Made by a program: the position numbers and the translations under genes. A stretch of DNA of 6,505 nt from an uncultured Bacteroidales bacterium. Its GTDB lineage: Bacteria > Bacteroidota > Bacteroidia > Bacteroidales > UBA932. This document shows, piece after piece, positions 5,445 through 6,505 of this stretch. How positions within the stretch are numbered: the stretch's first letter is position 1; every line of letters begins with the position of its first letter. Under the pieces are notes generated by a model, which did no database searches, was not told the origin of the DNA, and saw only the letters and a program-made list of their open reading frames with translations. Where the stretch lies: the NCBI GenBank assembly GCA_946627685.1, contig CAMOVV010000069.1:1-6505 (forward strand), in the 5' to 3' direction.

Positions 5445-6505
5445 ATGAGATTCAAGCTACATTCCCTGCTGACCGCAGCCCTTCTCCTGCTCCTCCCCAT
5501 TGGAGCGGGCGCCACGACACACAACGCCTCTTCCCTCGAATGGCAGCTTTGGGGATTCCGCCCCAACGTCTGGAGGATGAATTTCGATTTCTCCGCCCTG
5601 ACAAGCCCCTGGTCGGAAGTGAAAGGCATCCCGATGGAAGTGCCCGGCTCCGTCCAGAAAGCCCTTCTGGAAGCGGGAGCGGTGAAAGACTGGAACATCG
5701 GCGTGGACAGCCGGGATGCAGAGTGGATTGAAAACCGGGAATGGCTGCTCACGACCCGCATTCCGGACGAATGGCTTCGCAGGACAAATGATTCCGAAAA
5801 AATTTTCCTCGACTGCAAAGGTCTTGACTACAAGGGAATTATCATTGTAAACGGCAAGGAAGCGGGAGGGTTCTGCAACTCCTTCATCCCGTATCGCTTC
5901 GATATCACCCCTTTCCTGAAGGACAGCGGCAACACCCTCGCTATCGTGTTCTCCTGCCCTCCGGAAAACCTCGCGCAGATAGGATGGACGTCCACAATCG
6001 ACCAGTGGAAGCCCAGATTCAACTACGGCTGGGACTGGATGCTGAGAATCGTCCAGACAGGGGTATGGGATGACATTTTCATCGTCTCCGAAGACCCGTC
6101 CGCACCGAGGCTTGGCAGTGTCCGGGCCGTCTGCAAGGCTTCGACTATCAAGGACGAAGGAACCCTGACTGTAAGGTTCGACAAAGCCCGGCGTCACAGG
6201 GTGAGGGTCTCCCTCCTTTCACCCGAAGGCCGAAAGGTAATCGGGGAAACGCTTCCCGCCGGGACGGAAGAACATACATGGAACCGCCTCAAGGTGAACC
6301 GCTGGTGGCCGAACGGCGAAGGCAGTCAGCCTCTGTATGACCTTGGTCTCGAGCTGCTTTCCGAAAATGGAGAGGTTCTCGACAAAAGAAACTGGAAGGT
6401 GGGATTCAAGACGTTGGAATGGCTTCCCTGCAAAGATGCAGCGCCGCAGGCCGACCCCTGGATATGCGCCGTGAACGGCAGGCCCGTCTTTCTGCAAGGG
6501 GTCAA
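5445..6505 (+). CDS. Secreted GH2 glycosidase, probable beta-mannosidase (N-terminal part)
   Basis: The frame from ATG 5445 is open to the right edge, 353 codons plus two bases. A Sec signal peptide is clear (MRFKLH, then a Leu-rich core, cleavage likely after GAGA near residue 24). The GH2 sugar-binding jelly roll follows, with VPGSVQKALLEAG (from 66), EWIENREW (93-100) and FNYGWDWM (192-199). The immunoglobulin-like domain ends with RWWPNGEG (286-293) and VGFKTLEW (319-326). VNGRPVFLQGV (343-353) is the entry to the TIM barrel, where GH2 enzymes read GVNW. The WIE.REW and GWDW segments favour the beta-mannosidase branch, which removes terminal beta-linked mannose by a retaining mechanism. 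The two catalytic glutamates lie beyond the window, and other GH2 exo-enzymes such as glucosaminidases are not excluded. With the GH92 upstream it suggests mannose-containing glycan breakdown. Confidence 0.92.
   Translation, partial: MRFKLHSLLTAALLLLLPIGAGATTHNASSLEWQLWGFRPNVWRMNFDFSALTSPWSEVKGIPMEVPGSVQKALLEAGAVKDWNIGVDSRDAEWIENREWLLTTRIPDEWLRRTNDSEKIFLDCKGLDYKGIIIVNGKEAGGFCNSFIPYRFDITPFLKDSGNTLAIVFSCPPENLAQIGWTSTIDQWKPRFNYGWDWMLRIVQTGVWDDIFIVSEDPSAPRLGSVRAVCKASTIKDEGTLTVRFDKARRHRVRVSLLSPEGRKVIGETLPAGTEEHTWNRLKVNRWWPNGEGSQPLYDLGLELLSENGEVLDKRNWKVGFKTLEWLPCKDAAPQADPWICAVNGRPVFLQGV

Noticed and set aside
5457..6197. Minus-strand frame of 246 codons at the right end
   Set aside because: The plus strand has an unbroken GH2 frame with signal peptide through to the edge, so this is its shadow.

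Overview
The window looks like a chromosomal segment from a fairly GC-rich member of the Bacteroidota, most likely order Bacteroidales. The evidence is a large family-92 glycoside hydrolase with a PA14 insert, a family-2 exo-glycosidase of beta-mannosidase type, a DUF3298-type lipoprotein, A-rich leaders instead of Shine-Dalgarno sites, and Bacteroidota-style promoter elements (TAnnTTTG at -7, TTG at -33). No SusC/SusD pair, regulator, tRNA, rRNA, CRISPR array or intact mobile element is visible.

Layout. Positions 1-62 hold the first 20 codons of a minus-strand aldo/keto reductase that runs off the left edge. Positions 195-1103, also minus, encode a 302-residue DUF4163/DUF3298-like lipoprotein. 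A 446-bp divergent intergenic region (1104-1549) follows. It carries two copies, 52 bp apart, of a short dyad-containing repeat, and a good promoter for the next gene. Positions 1550-4183 (plus) encode a secreted GH92 alpha-mannosidase-like enzyme with an internal PA14 domain. Its stop codon overlaps the start of a uracil-DNA-glycosylase-superfamily protein (4180-4842), which contains an apparent in-frame 25-residue insertion. A roughly 600-bp non-coding stretch (4843-5444) is packed with hairpins and short repeats. From 5445 to the right edge runs the N-terminal 353 residues of a secreted GH2 enzyme, probably a beta-mannosidase. This frame has no stop inside the window.

How the genes may work together. 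A GH92 exo-alpha-mannosidase and a GH2 beta-mannosidase would act in sequence on mannose-rich glycans: alpha-mannose caps are removed first, then the Man-beta-1,4 linkage as in an N-glycan core. Both carry export signals. This pairing is an inference from family membership, since no transporter or sensor gene is in view. The DNA-glycosylase-like protein appears to be co-transcribed with the mannosidase without an obvious functional link. The points most worth a second look are the paired dyad repeats before the GH92 promoter, the two near-identical long hairpins in the downstream spacer, and the repeat-bounded in-frame insertion in the glycosylase gene.
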